A stretch of DNA of 64,000 nucleotides from Candidatus Obscuribacterales bacterium. GTDB lineage: Bacteria; Cyanobacteriota; Vampirovibrionia; Obscuribacterales; Obscuribacteraceae. This document shows, piece after piece, positions 28,597-37,145 of the stretch (position 1 is its first letter; each line of letters begins with the position of its first letter). The DNA is taken from positions 62,001 to 126,000 of the forward strand of contig JAIERK010000050.1 of the NCBI GenBank assembly GCA_019746975.1. The letters run 5' to 3'. The notes under the pieces are model-generated. The model saw nothing but the letters and a program-made list of their open reading frames with translations, was not told where the DNA came from and ran no database searches. The position numbers and the translations under genes are program-made.

Positions 28597-29553
28597 ATGA
28601 CAACGATTTCGGCTGTTTCCACCAACAAAATTCCAACCCAATTCTGGAGAAGAAGCAATGCTCGAATCAGCATCGCGCTTTGCCTGATCGGCGTGCTTGC
28701 CCTTCTGCCATTTCTCGCCCCCCTGGTACACCCTGTGATTCCACCAATCACACCTGCGCATGTCAATCTTACTGCCACCAATATTCCGCCATTTACCGAC
28801 AACCACCTTCTTGGTACCGACAGCCTCGGCCGGGACGTCCTGGGAATGGCGCTCTGGGGGTCGCGGACGTCGCTAGCACTGGGACTTCTCGCCGCCCTTC
28901 TAGCCGTCACGTTCGGCAGTCTCTGGGGTGCTGTTAGCTCGCTTGTGGGAGGACTTATAGACACGGTAATGATGCGAATCGTAGACGGTTTGCTTGCCAT
29001 CCCGCCGCTTATCTTGTTGCTAGCGCTGTCAGCCCTGGTCAATGGACCAGCTTTTCCAGAAACACTTCCACGAGCTCTTCTTACTTTGTTTGACGTCACG
29101 TCTTATAGTCTCGGCTTCTTACCATTTGTCACCGTCATTTCCGTGATTGCGGCCACTTCGTGGCTGGAGGCGGCGCGCGTCGCACATGCCAAGATATCTG
29201 CTATACGTCTGGAAGAATATGTCGAAGCGGCCAGGGCACTTGGAGCAGGCACTCTGGTGATTCTTTTCAGGCATCTGGTCCCGAATGCCTCGAGAATCAT
29301 AATGATTCAAGCGACACTCTTGATCTCCGATGCAATTGTCATGGAGGCAGGTTTGAGCTATCTGGGTATAGGCTTGAGCCCTGACACACCGAGCTGGGGA
29401 ACGATGCTGAGACAAGCCTCCAGCGACCTATTTCTTGGCAATTGGTGGGCGCCACTGGTACCGGCGGCTCTCATCTCGTGGACCGTGCTGTCCGTAGAGC
29501 TCCTGGGAGAGGGTCTGCTCGAAGCAATCGGTCATGATGACAGATTGCGCTGA
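28597..29553 (+). CDS. ABC transporter permease, DppC/OppC type
   Basis: A 318-aa partner of the preceding permease, with ATG directly after its TAG. It shows the DppC pattern: a single N-terminal helix, FTDNHLLGTDSLGRDVL, then the permease core with the EAA motif EYVEAARALGAGTLVILFRHLVPN, and a C-terminal SYLGIGLSPDTPSWGTML. Together the two would form the channel of a peptide/nickel-type importer. The ATP-hydrolysing and binding subunits must be encoded elsewhere. Sequence and length look intact. Confidence 0.9.
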   Translation: MTTISAVSTNKIPTQFWRRSNARISIALCLIGVLALLPFLAPLVHPVIPPITPAHVNLTATNIPPFTDNHLLGTDSLGRDVLGMALWGSRTSLALGLLAALLAVTFGSLWGAVSSLVGGLIDTVMMRIVDGLLAIPPLILLLALSALVNGPAFPETLPRALLTLFDVTSYSLGFLPFVTVISVIAATSWLEAARVAHAKISAIRLEEYVEAARALGAGTLVILFRHLVPNASRIIMIQATLLISDAIVMEAGLSYLGIGLSPDTPSWGTMLRQASSDLFLGNWWAPLVPAALISWTVLSVELLGEGLLEAIGHDDRLR

Positions 29554-29646
29554 GACAAGAGGATATTAACGGAATGATGTTCTATACTTTGCTTAGCTAC
29601 TCATTTGCAACTCTGGAAGCCTGAAATAGACCGGGAGAAAACTGAC

Positions 29647-30180
29647 TTGATTTTCAGACCTCGACATTTTTCGTTTTCTCGCTACTGGGCACTGTATACG
29701 GTGCTCGCTGTGGCCTCGGTAATAAGCACATCCGGCTGCGGCAATGACAAATCCGTCACCTTTAAATCTGCCGGCATGACCCATACCTTCAACGAAGGCA
29801 CGGAAGGAATTCCAAAAGATTTGCAATCGCTGGTCTACCCTGGAGCCCAGATCGCAGGTTCAACATCGGCGCAGGACAAAGACGGAGAGCACGCCGCCTT
29901 TGTCTCACTGTCGACTCCAGATGCAATCGAGCGAGTCTCTGAGTGGTATCAATCAACCCTCCCGAAGTCTGGTTGGCAGATCGATACCAGCGATACGGGT
30001 CAAAGCTCCGTAGTAAGCCTGTCAGGACATCAAAAGGATGTTGAGATCAATGTTCTCATGGCCCAGGACGGCAATAAAACAGCGATAAGCATCTCGGAAG
30101 GTCGATCGGTTCACGACCCGGTTGAAGAAGAAGAGATAGAGAATTTCACGCCCAACGAGTTAACTCCTCCAACCGAGTAG
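29647..30180 (+). CDS. Lipoprotein of unknown function
   Basis: The start is set at the TTG preceded by GGGAG nine bases earlier, giving 177 aa. A leader of about 30 residues ends in the lipobox STSGC, near residue 30. The mature part contains YPGAQIAG, then STPDAIERVSEWYQSTLPKSGW, a pattern of a helix flanked by strands that I also see in the secreted protein at 50776-51345. A frame extending up to 29605 would lengthen the leader unusually. The acidic tail EEEEIENFTPNE is probably unstructured. It follows the permease genes but is not a typical substrate-binding protein, being too small. Confidence 0.65.
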   Translation: MIFRPRHFSFSRYWALYTVLAVASVISTSGCGNDKSVTFKSAGMTHTFNEGTEGIPKDLQSLVYPGAQIAGSTSAQDKDGEHAAFVSLSTPDAIERVSEWYQSTLPKSGWQIDTSDTGQSSVVSLSGHQKDVEINVLMAQDGNKTAISISEGRSVHDPVEEEEIENFTPNELTPPTE

Positions 30181-30807
30181 GTGTGCGCTATGCCACACAT
30201 GTCCACCGCAGCCATCCCAATTGCGGAAGTGACCGCTTCCTCGATAACAGGCTTCATCGCAGAGTGCCTACCAGAAAAAAAGGATATAGCGGATCTAGCT
30301 CCCAAGCCCCGATTCGGGAGCTTTCTCAAAGTTATCACCCAGGATAATAGATCGCTTTTCGCAGTTGCCTATAACGTGAAGACGGGACCGCACGACAATA
30401 TTCACAAGCCGGCCGCACTAGGAATGACGCGTGAAGAACTGCGGCTTCAGCAGCCCCACATCTTCTCGCTGCTCAGAACAGAAGTTGAAGCAATTTTGGT
30501 AGGTCACGGCTTCCGCGATCAGATCTATCAACATCTGCCTCCACAACCTCCCGATGTTCACGATTTTGTCTATCCAGCGACATCCGAGGAGATTCGTGCT
30601 CTGACTCGGGATTTCGAATTTCTTCGTTTGCTCACCTATGTAAAAGAAGTCCCATCCGACGAGTTAATGGCTGCCACCATCCGCGAAGCTCATCAGGCAC
30701 TCGGCTCGGACGACGATTTCTTGATAGCGGCTGGACGAGCGTTGTCGACCATGATGAGAGCCGACTATGACAGACTTTTGACTGTCTTGAGGAAAATCAA
30801 GCCGTGA
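30181..30807 (+). CDS. HAS-barrel domain protein of cyanobacterial type
   Basis: A 208-aa soluble protein. It follows the pattern of a family conserved in cyanobacteria: ITGFIAECLPE, a barrel segment RFGSFLKV, KPAALGMTREELRLQQPHIF, LLRTEVEAILVGH, IYQHLPPQPPDVHDFVY, and a C-terminal RALSTMMRADYDRLLTVLRKI. HAS barrels also occur at the N-terminus of HerA-type ATPases, but no ATPase domain is present here. Function is unknown. Translation starts at GTG 30181 or the ATG three codons later. It overlaps the L,D-transpeptidase gene by four bases, so the two are co-translated. Its presence is one reason to place this genome near the cyanobacteria. Confidence 0.7.
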   Translation: MCAMPHMSTAAIPIAEVTASSITGFIAECLPEKKDIADLAPKPRFGSFLKVITQDNRSLFAVAYNVKTGPHDNIHKPAALGMTREELRLQQPHIFSLLRTEVEAILVGHGFRDQIYQHLPPQPPDVHDFVYPATSEEIRALTRDFEFLRLLTYVKEVPSDELMAATIREAHQALGSDDDFLIAAGRALSTMMRADYDRLLTVLRKIKP

Positions 30808-31679
30808 CCAAACAGTTATCGACACCAGTTCCGGACAATCATCTGGAAGTGACGGAGCGTTGTGATCCTGCCAAGTCGATTTCCGCAGCTCGATCTCCTT
30901 CGGCGAGACGAGAGCTGATTTATTCTATCGCCGCAATGCTTATTTTCTGCACCCTGCCATGTAATCTAAGTCGCATTGAATTCAGCCGCATGTTGCTCAA
31001 TGTTTTGACCGGAAGTAGCTTGGCCAACCTGTCGGTCCCTGAGTCAGTAACAAAATACGGTGAGTCGGCGAGGAACAAGCTGAAGCCGCTGTTCAAGAGC
31101 GCCGGAGTTTCCTACCCACCGACCCAGATCGCCATGATCGGTCTGAAGGATGAGAAGCTACTGATCTTGTTTGCAAAATCTTCCGATGGAAAGTGGAAGC
31201 AGATAACAGGCTACCCTGTAATCGGCACAAGTGGAAAGGCAGGTCCTAAGCTGAAAGAAGGCGATCTGCAAATTCCCGAGGGCTTCTACAACATCACTCA
31301 ACTCTACCCTAACTCAATAGCGCATCTTGGCCTGAGGGTGAATTACCCTAATGCGCAAGACAGAGCCAGAGCGCGTATCGATCGACGCACCAAGCTTGGT
31401 GGCGACATCCTAATCCATGGCAGTTTTTGGTCTACTGGATGCCTGGCGATGGGCAACGAAGCAATTGAAGACTTGTACATCCTGGTCCACGATACCGGTT
31501 GTAAGAATGTGCAATTGATTCTCTCCCCGTGCGACCTGAGAACAAAGCAGCCTGATATCGACTTCAAGAAGCACCCGGCTTGGGTCCCAACAATGTACAA
31601 GGAAATTCGACTCGCATTGAAGAACTTTCCGATGGTGATAGACGCCGCCTGGTCGTCCATGGTGCCGAGTGACGATTGA
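30804..31679 (+). CDS. L,D-transpeptidase (YkuD/YafK-like)
   Basis: A 291-aa protein with one hydrophobic segment (about 36-55, signal anchor). A catalytic domain follows whose signature is HGSFWSTGCLAM, with His205 and the nucleophile Cys213. The same domain contains EGFYNITQL and DILIHG blocks as in ErfK/YbiS/YcfS/YnhG-type and YafK-type enzymes. Such enzymes form or cut 3-3 peptidoglycan cross-links or attach proteins to peptidoglycan outside the membrane. The start is a GTG inside the previous stop codon region (GTGA). The gene ends before a repeat-containing gap shared with the convergent caspase gene. Confidence 0.82.
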   Translation: MTKQLSTPVPDNHLEVTERCDPAKSISAARSPSARRELIYSIAAMLIFCTLPCNLSRIEFSRMLLNVLTGSSLANLSVPESVTKYGESARNKLKPLFKSAGVSYPPTQIAMIGLKDEKLLILFAKSSDGKWKQITGYPVIGTSGKAGPKLKEGDLQIPEGFYNITQLYPNSIAHLGLRVNYPNAQDRARARIDRRTKLGGDILIHGSFWSTGCLAMGNEAIEDLYILVHDTGCKNVQLILSPCDLRTKQPDIDFKKHPAWVPTMYKEIRLALKNFPMVIDAAWSSMVPSDD

Positions 31680-31736
31680 CGCGTAAGGGAGTCTGAAACA
31701 CCTGCTTGAATTTAGCCGAGCTTGCCCGGTGCCGCC

Positions 31737-31763
31737 AGACGCCGGCGGTCCCAGTAGCTGCGC
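31737..31763 (+). repeat. Dispersed structured repeat, copy A
   Basis: A 27-bp unit AGACGCCGGCGGTCCCAGTA... recurs exactly at 31859-31885 and, inverted with two mismatches, at 38673-38699. In this copy flanking GGTGCCGCC pairs with GGCGGT to form a hairpin. GGCTGTTTCT follows both copies A and B. It lies in a gap between convergent genes, as REP-like elements usually do. Confidence 0.8.
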
Positions 31764-31858
31764 CGTTCCGGCTGTTTCTACATACCGCTTTCTACTTGTT
31801 GGACGAGGTGAAGAAACGTCGTTTAGGGGAACTGCGGAACACCAACTAGAACGAAGCG

Positions 31859-31885
31859 AGACGCCGGCGGTCCCAGTAGCTGCGC
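31859..31885 (+). repeat. Dispersed structured repeat, copy B
   Basis: An identical 27-bp direct copy of 31737-31763, 122 bases downstream. The shared downstream GGCTGTTTCT shows that the duplicated unit is longer than the core. Confidence 0.8.
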
Positions 31886-31909
31886 GTTTCGGCTGTTTCT
31901 TCCTGCGGC

Positions 31910-31971
31910 TTGTTTATTTGTCGTCAGTTCCTTACTGCTGTTTGTTCTTTGTCGGCAGTTTCTTACTGTCG
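31910..31971 (+). repeat. Imperfect 31-bp tandem repeat, two units
   Basis: The units 31910-31940 and 31941-31971 share TTGTC-GTCAGTT-CTTACTG-type spacing with about five or six differences. They follow repeat copy B in the same convergent gap. No coding potential is evident. Confidence 0.55.
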
Positions 31972-31994
31972 CTCGTTCCGTTGCTGGAAATATC

Positions 31995-34340
31995 TCACTT
32001 CTGACCTGACGAGATTGCGAGATCAGACTTGCTCCAAGTCGTCTTCATGATCGGCGTCTGGCGATGCTTTCTGTCATTCCATACTTCCTGCTCGACATGA
32101 TCACGCGCATAGGCGAAAGAATCACCGATTGATGTTGAAGAACCCTTCGACCTAAATCCGTCCATTAGATGATGCGTGAACACGCTGTTGGGGTACTGCT
32201 TCGACTCCCATGAGACCTCCTCGGGCAAGCTCGAGCAAATGACAGCCTGACCAGATTGGTTCGACAGATCGTTGGCATCGATAGGAAGGTGATCATCAGT
32301 ATTTGCAGCGCCGCTGTGACACGCGTCCATGATGACGACTACGCGATCGGCATGAACCTTGTCCTTTACCATCCGGGTCAGGTCCTGGACGGGAATCCCG
32401 GTGGCATAAAGAACTTCCTTATCGGTGTCGTGAGCAAGTAAATAATTGAGCCCTTTGGCATCCATTTTCGAAGGGCTGCCGTGAGTAGAGAAATAGATCA
32501 GCACAAGATCGTCCTTGTTGGCCTTCCGGGGGAGCCAGCTCTCACCAAGCGCCGACAGAATGTTCTCTCTCGTTGCTTCTTCATTAAGTAAGAGTTTCAC
32601 ATTGTCCTTTTTGAATCCTTCCGAATTGACGAGAAAACTGCCGAAGTCTTGAGCGTCCTTATCGGAGTAACGAAGATTGATTGAATTATCGCGAAACTTG
32701 CTGACGCCGATGACCAGTGCGTATCGATTTGCGACTGGTCTCGTTACGTTAGTCACGTCTTTGACTTTGTCGCGATACAACTCGCCGAGCGCCAGATTGT
32801 ATTCAGGAACGGAGGACGTGCCCTCGGACCTCACTTGATTGAGGAATACCAGTCCGTGTTGTTTGTCGGTGCCTACAGTCCACATCGTCTTTATAGCAAT
32901 GTAGGTTCGCACCTGAGTCCATTGTTCTTTCGTTGTCGCCATCAATAGAATATCAGACTCACTAAGTTTGCCGGCGAAAAATTGGAATAGCGGGTACGGC
33001 CAAATTTTGGAATCGATACTCTTTAGACTCAAGTTAAGAACCTCGGCAGCAGCAGTTTGGTCACCGGCTTTCAAGGCGAGCAAGTACTTGCAGAGTGCGA
33101 GGTATGCCGAGTTGCTATCGTTGAATCCGACAGCGCGCAGTGCACTATCTGCATCGCTATATGCGGCGCGCCACCGCCCAAGGTGCCATTGCAATAGGCA
33201 CCGCTTATAGAGGCATGTCACATGCTTGGGCTCCAATGCCAGCACGGCATCGAAGTCGGCTAGCGCCGCACCATACTTGCCTAGTTCTAAGTACGCACTC
33301 CCTCGATTCGTCAATGCGGCTACATCACCGGGATTAACAGCCAGATAGTCACTGTACGCGACAGGCACCATTTGATACTGCCCGATCATGTAGTAGCAAA
33401 GCCCACGCATATAAAGCGCATTCGGATCTTTAGCGTTGATCTCTAACACGCGCTCATAGTCCTTGATTGCGTTGATAAATTGACCGGCGCGATAGAACAC
33501 AGCCGCGCGCCCATCAAGATATGAAACACTATTCGGTTTCAACGACAGCGCCTTAGAATAAGCTTCGACCGACTCAGGAAGTTTATTCAACTCACAAAGA
33601 ATCGACCCTTCAGTGAAAAATGCCGGCGCAAAACCAGGCAAACTTTTTTGGCACTCTTTTACGTCCTTTAGCGCCTCATCCCAATGTCCGAGTCCAAAAT
33701 TAGCGTTGGACCGAACATAATGACACATCGGATCTTTCGGACCATCTTCTCGATCAACCGCACTCAACGCTTCTTGAAATTTGCCATCTTTGCAGAGTTG
33801 AGCGGCCTTCTTGCAACCATCTCCCTGCCTGGCGGCAGGCGGTTGAGTTTTGAACACATCGCTCGTCACCTTTGAAATATCGACATTTGTAGAGCGCGAG
33901 GTATCCGGTATATCACTAGCATTTTGTAAATGCGGTAACAAAGACTCGACTCGGTCCTTGGATGATTGACCGGTACCCGTGGTGCCATCCGGATTGAGAT
34001 TGGTTGGAATTTCGAAGCAGTTGATCGTTTCATTAATCAAAGATGGTCCGAAGAAAAACGGTGTGAATGTATTCACGAAAGGCACACAGCCGAAGCTGAA
34101 GCCCGGAGCACAACCCGCCGGAAGATACTGTTGGGGAACGGGCGAAGAGCGTGGTCCCCCGCAACCGAAGGTGGGATACTGCGGTGTAGCACAGAATGAG
34201 CCCGAAGGCTTGTAACCGCACATCTGCGCGAACGCCTTGTCTTCTCGAAGTATCGGTTGGATAAGGCTGATCGATAATGCCGCGGCTAAAGCCACAGAGA
34301 AAACTTTTCCGACTCTTTTACGTCTCGACATTTGCTGCAA
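31995..34340 (-). CDS. Secreted TPR protein with C-terminal caspase (peptidase C14) domain
   Basis: A 781-aa protein. The N-terminus has a signal peptide (FSVALAAALSISLIQPILR, about 13-31), then a Cys/Pro/Phe-rich segment (about 40-110). TPR repeats span about 175-440 (AFFTEGSILCELNKL, NALYMRGLCYYMIGQY, AALTNRGSAYLELGKY). The caspase fold occupies about 530-760: RYALVIGVSKF, IYFSTHGS with His620, and VIMDACHSG with Cys674. These are the catalytic dyad of metacaspase-like cysteine proteases. It would act outside the cytoplasm, with the TPRs choosing partners. A TPR lipoprotein gene ends 12 bases upstream, so the two form an operon. Substrates are unknown. Confidence 0.88.
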   Translation of the reverse strand: MQQMSRRKRVGKVFSVALAAALSISLIQPILREDKAFAQMCGYKPSGSFCATPQYPTFGCGGPRSSPVPQQYLPAGCAPGFSFGCVPFVNTFTPFFFGPSLINETINCFEIPTNLNPDGTTGTGQSSKDRVESLLPHLQNASDIPDTSRSTNVDISKVTSDVFKTQPPAARQGDGCKKAAQLCKDGKFQEALSAVDREDGPKDPMCHYVRSNANFGLGHWDEALKDVKECQKSLPGFAPAFFTEGSILCELNKLPESVEAYSKALSLKPNSVSYLDGRAAVFYRAGQFINAIKDYERVLEINAKDPNALYMRGLCYYMIGQYQMVPVAYSDYLAVNPGDVAALTNRGSAYLELGKYGAALADFDAVLALEPKHVTCLYKRCLLQWHLGRWRAAYSDADSALRAVGFNDSNSAYLALCKYLLALKAGDQTAAAEVLNLSLKSIDSKIWPYPLFQFFAGKLSESDILLMATTKEQWTQVRTYIAIKTMWTVGTDKQHGLVFLNQVRSEGTSSVPEYNLALGELYRDKVKDVTNVTRPVANRYALVIGVSKFRDNSINLRYSDKDAQDFGSFLVNSEGFKKDNVKLLLNEEATRENILSALGESWLPRKANKDDLVLIYFSTHGSPSKMDAKGLNYLLAHDTDKEVLYATGIPVQDLTRMVKDKVHADRVVVIMDACHSGAANTDDHLPIDANDLSNQSGQAVICSSLPEEVSWESKQYPNSVFTHHLMDGFRSKGSSTSIGDSFAYARDHVEQEVWNDRKHRQTPIMKTTWSKSDLAISSGQK

Positions 34341-34352
34341 AAACCTCTTCTT

Positions 34353-36014
34353 TTAGCCGCTCTTACTCGTGAATGGAAACTCCATCACGGTATTGCCTAC
34401 CAGAAAGCGCAATGTGCATGAATCGAACTTCTCGTATGGGAAAAATGTTTGAAACGTTGCAGACTCACCAGGAGCAAGTGTAATCGCTTTGGGTCTGGTA
34501 CTGAATACAGTATTACTCTCATCTTGCGCGTTACTCAGTGCCGTGATAGCCATATTGCGCGCGGCAAGCCGAGCTCCCCAATCCGGTGTAATGCTGGTCC
34601 AGGTATTGACCGAGTTGAAGATCCCCAACCCGCCAAACGGAGTGGCCGCTGTCGTCGTACTCGAACCAAAATTGAATGAATTTACTGTGTAAGCGAAATC
34701 GGCTGAATGCAAAAGGCGGGAAAACATCATCTGACCGCGCAAACCCAACTCGGATGAGATTGCATCTGAATCCAATGGAGTCATCACCTTACGCTTCGGC
34801 AATTCCAGGACCAGGGTTGGAGGCTCAGGGCAGGCTGAGATTGCTGTTTTCCCTTGATTCTGAATAGTCACCTCCGCCTTCAGTAGATACCAATCAGCCG
34901 AGTAAGTCTGTGCCGTAAGCGTCGCTACTGCCACCGCATCCTTCACATGAAGGTATTCGATCTCCGCATTCCTGTTGAATACTCGTGCTGCATTAGGAAC
35001 ACCATTCTCACACCGATAATAGACCAACCCGCGCTTTCGCCCATCCACAGGCGCATACAAAGCGCTATACTTAACTTTCAATTCGAGCGACATGGCGAAC
35101 AACTTGTTCGCTTCCGGCATCTTCGCTTGATCGTGGAAGAACATGCCGGTTTTATCGAGAAAGTATGCCTTGGTGAGATCGGGTACATCCTTGCATTTGT
35201 TGAGCGTCTCGAGCGCGAGTTGATAAACAGGCTCTCCATCTGAGTACAGCTTTTGCAGACGATATACTTCGCCTAGATCGAGAAGACTCTGCGCAATTCC
35301 CAGATCGTATTCGCCTGCGACCTTCTGTCTGACCTTGATCGATTCTTTCAAATAGTCTTCGGCTTTCTTATAATCGCCATTCGCCCTTGCCACACAGCCG
35401 AGACCAGCAAGTGCTTTTGCTACCTCGATATTTGGTCCGTCGGTTTCACGCGCAGTCTTCAAAGCCAGTTCGAAAGTTTGTTTTGCATCCAAAAGCTTGC
35501 CATCACGAAGCGAGACATTGGCAACGCTATTGCGGGCTTTGGCGAGCCGTACATCCTTGACACCAGTCTTTTTCAATTCGTGAATAGCATCGAGATAATG
35601 CTTCTCAGCCTCAGAGAGATAGCCCTGGACGAGCGAATCATACCCCTGTTTCATAAACCGCTCGAAAGCCGAATCTCCACTCTTCGGAGTGATAATCGCT
35701 TCCAGCTTCTTGGAAGTCTCGCTTTGCCCTTTTTCAGGCTCGATCTCAAACACATCTTCAGGTGAGGGGAAGACATGCTCAACCCCTCCTTGCAGCTTCA
35801 CACCACCTTGCGCTGTGCCGTTCTTATCTGTAGACGATGACGTTGGTTCTCGAAAAATCCCTTTTGTCTCCTTGGACTCATTCGCCTGAGCCAGAAGGCG
35901 CGACGACTCGCTGTTGCTATCACATCCGATCGCAGCAAGACTCGATGACATGCAGCACAGGGCTAGCGTGGCAGCGAGCAAACTCGAACGCTTGCAGATT
36001 GAGTGTCTAGTCAT
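34353..36014 (-). CDS. TPR-containing lipoprotein
   Basis: A 553-aa protein with a leader ending in the lipobox LAAIGC (about residue 31), then a polar linker. TPR/kinesin-light-chain-type repeats span about 115-330 (LAKARNSVANVSLRDGKL, ALAGLGCVARANGDY, IAQSLLDLGEVYRLQKLY). The C-terminal beta-rich domain (about 365-553) includes AEVTIQNQGKTAISACP and a C-terminal strand region, suggesting a surface-exposed adhesion or scaffold domain. It lies immediately upstream of the TPR-caspase gene on the same strand. The two may interact at the envelope; this is inferred from gene order. Confidence 0.75.
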   Translation of the reverse strand: MTRHSICKRSSLLAATLALCCMSSSLAAIGCDSNSESSRLLAQANESKETKGIFREPTSSSTDKNGTAQGGVKLQGGVEHVFPSPEDVFEIEPEKGQSETSKKLEAIITPKSGDSAFERFMKQGYDSLVQGYLSEAEKHYLDAIHELKKTGVKDVRLAKARNSVANVSLRDGKLLDAKQTFELALKTARETDGPNIEVAKALAGLGCVARANGDYKKAEDYLKESIKVRQKVAGEYDLGIAQSLLDLGEVYRLQKLYSDGEPVYQLALETLNKCKDVPDLTKAYFLDKTGMFFHDQAKMPEANKLFAMSLELKVKYSALYAPVDGRKRGLVYYRCENGVPNAARVFNRNAEIEYLHVKDAVAVATLTAQTYSADWYLLKAEVTIQNQGKTAISACPEPPTLVLELPKRKVMTPLDSDAISSELGLRGQMMFSRLLHSADFAYTVNSFNFGSSTTTAATPFGGLGIFNSVNTWTSITPDWGARLAARNMAITALSNAQDESNTVFSTRPKAITLAPGESATFQTFFPYEKFDSCTLRFLVGNTVMEFPFTSKSG

Positions 36015-36169
36015 GTTGGGTTTTCGTCGCCTCCGATGCGTAGATGTACACTGTACCCGACCACGGCGAAAATTAGGAGTCGGCAGAGTTCGTTACATTA
36101 GACGGATAGTGGCAACCCCAAGCCGGATTTCAAGCTAAACTCATTGCATCGAAATAGGAGTCAAGCTCG

Positions 36170-37144
36170 ATGCGCATTATTTATCTTGGCACTCCGGAGT
36201 TTGCGGTTCCCACGCTCAAACGCTTGATTGAAGAGCCAGGATTCGACGTAGTTGCTGCTGTTTGCCAACCGGACCGTCCAAAAGGTCGTGGCAACAAAGT
36301 GTTGCCGCCGCCGGTCAAGCAGACAGCAATCGAGCACAACATACCGGTATTACAACCGGAGAAGCTCTCCAGGGCTAAAGAAATAGTTGAGACGATGAAA
36401 GGTCTCAATCCGGATGTGATCGTAATGGTCGCGTTCGGTCAGATCTTGAGAGAACCTGTCTTGGACATGGCGCCCTACGGCGTGATCAATCTGCACGGAT
36501 CGCTTCTTCCACACTATCGTGGTGCAGCGCCGATCAACTGGGCGATTTTAAATGGTGATACCGTCGCCGGCATCACGACCATGCAGACTGAAGCCGGAGT
36601 TGATACCGGACCGATGCTGCTCAAAGACTCGATCGCACTCGACGACAATATGAACGCTCACGAGCTTGCAGAGGCCTTATCAGCAATAGGTGCGGAGCTG
36701 ATTGTAAAAACCCTCAAGGGTCTTGCCGATGGATCAGTTACGCCCCAAAAGCAGAACGATGACGAAGCGACGTTCGCGCCAATTTTGACCAAAGAGATGG
36801 CCGATATAGATTGGACTAAGCCCGCCCGAGAAATTCACAACCAGGTCCGCGGGCTGGTCGGCTGGCCAGGAACCGCCACTGTATTTCGGGGTGTTCCGCT
36901 CAAGATCGTAAAAACTGAACTCGTGATTGGTAACACGGAAGCTCTAGCGAACGGAACTTTGATCACGCAGAACAAAGATGTTCTGGTGGCATGCGGACCC
37001 AATGGGGAAGAGCGCCTTCGCCTTTTGACGGTAAAACCGCAAGGAAAGGGCGATATCGAGGCTCGCAACTGGGTTAACGGGGCGCACGTTGCCGCTAACG
37101 AATGCTTCGAGCCCTGCAAGCAACTCATAAAGACGGACGGATAA
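36170..37144 (+). CDS. fmt: Methionyl-tRNA formyltransferase
   Basis: A 324-aa enzyme that formylates initiator Met-tRNA using 10-formyltetrahydrofolate. The N-terminus MRIIYLGTPEFAVP and the catalytic block GVINLHGSLLPHYRGAAPINW are diagnostic, as are TEAGVDTGPML with the catalytic Asp and the C-terminal IHNQVRGLVGWPGT. The start has GGAG nine bases upstream. rsmB follows after one base, a common bacterial arrangement (often also with def). Both ends look complete. Confidence 0.97.
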   Translation: MRIIYLGTPEFAVPTLKRLIEEPGFDVVAAVCQPDRPKGRGNKVLPPPVKQTAIEHNIPVLQPEKLSRAKEIVETMKGLNPDVIVMVAFGQILREPVLDMAPYGVINLHGSLLPHYRGAAPINWAILNGDTVAGITTMQTEAGVDTGPMLLKDSIALDDNMNAHELAEALSAIGAELIVKTLKGLADGSVTPQKQNDDEATFAPILTKEMADIDWTKPAREIHNQVRGLVGWPGTATVFRGVPLKIVKTELVIGNTEALANGTLITQNKDVLVACGPNGEERLRLLTVKPQGKGDIEARNWVNGAHVAANECFEPCKQLIKTDG

Positions 37145-37145
37145 C

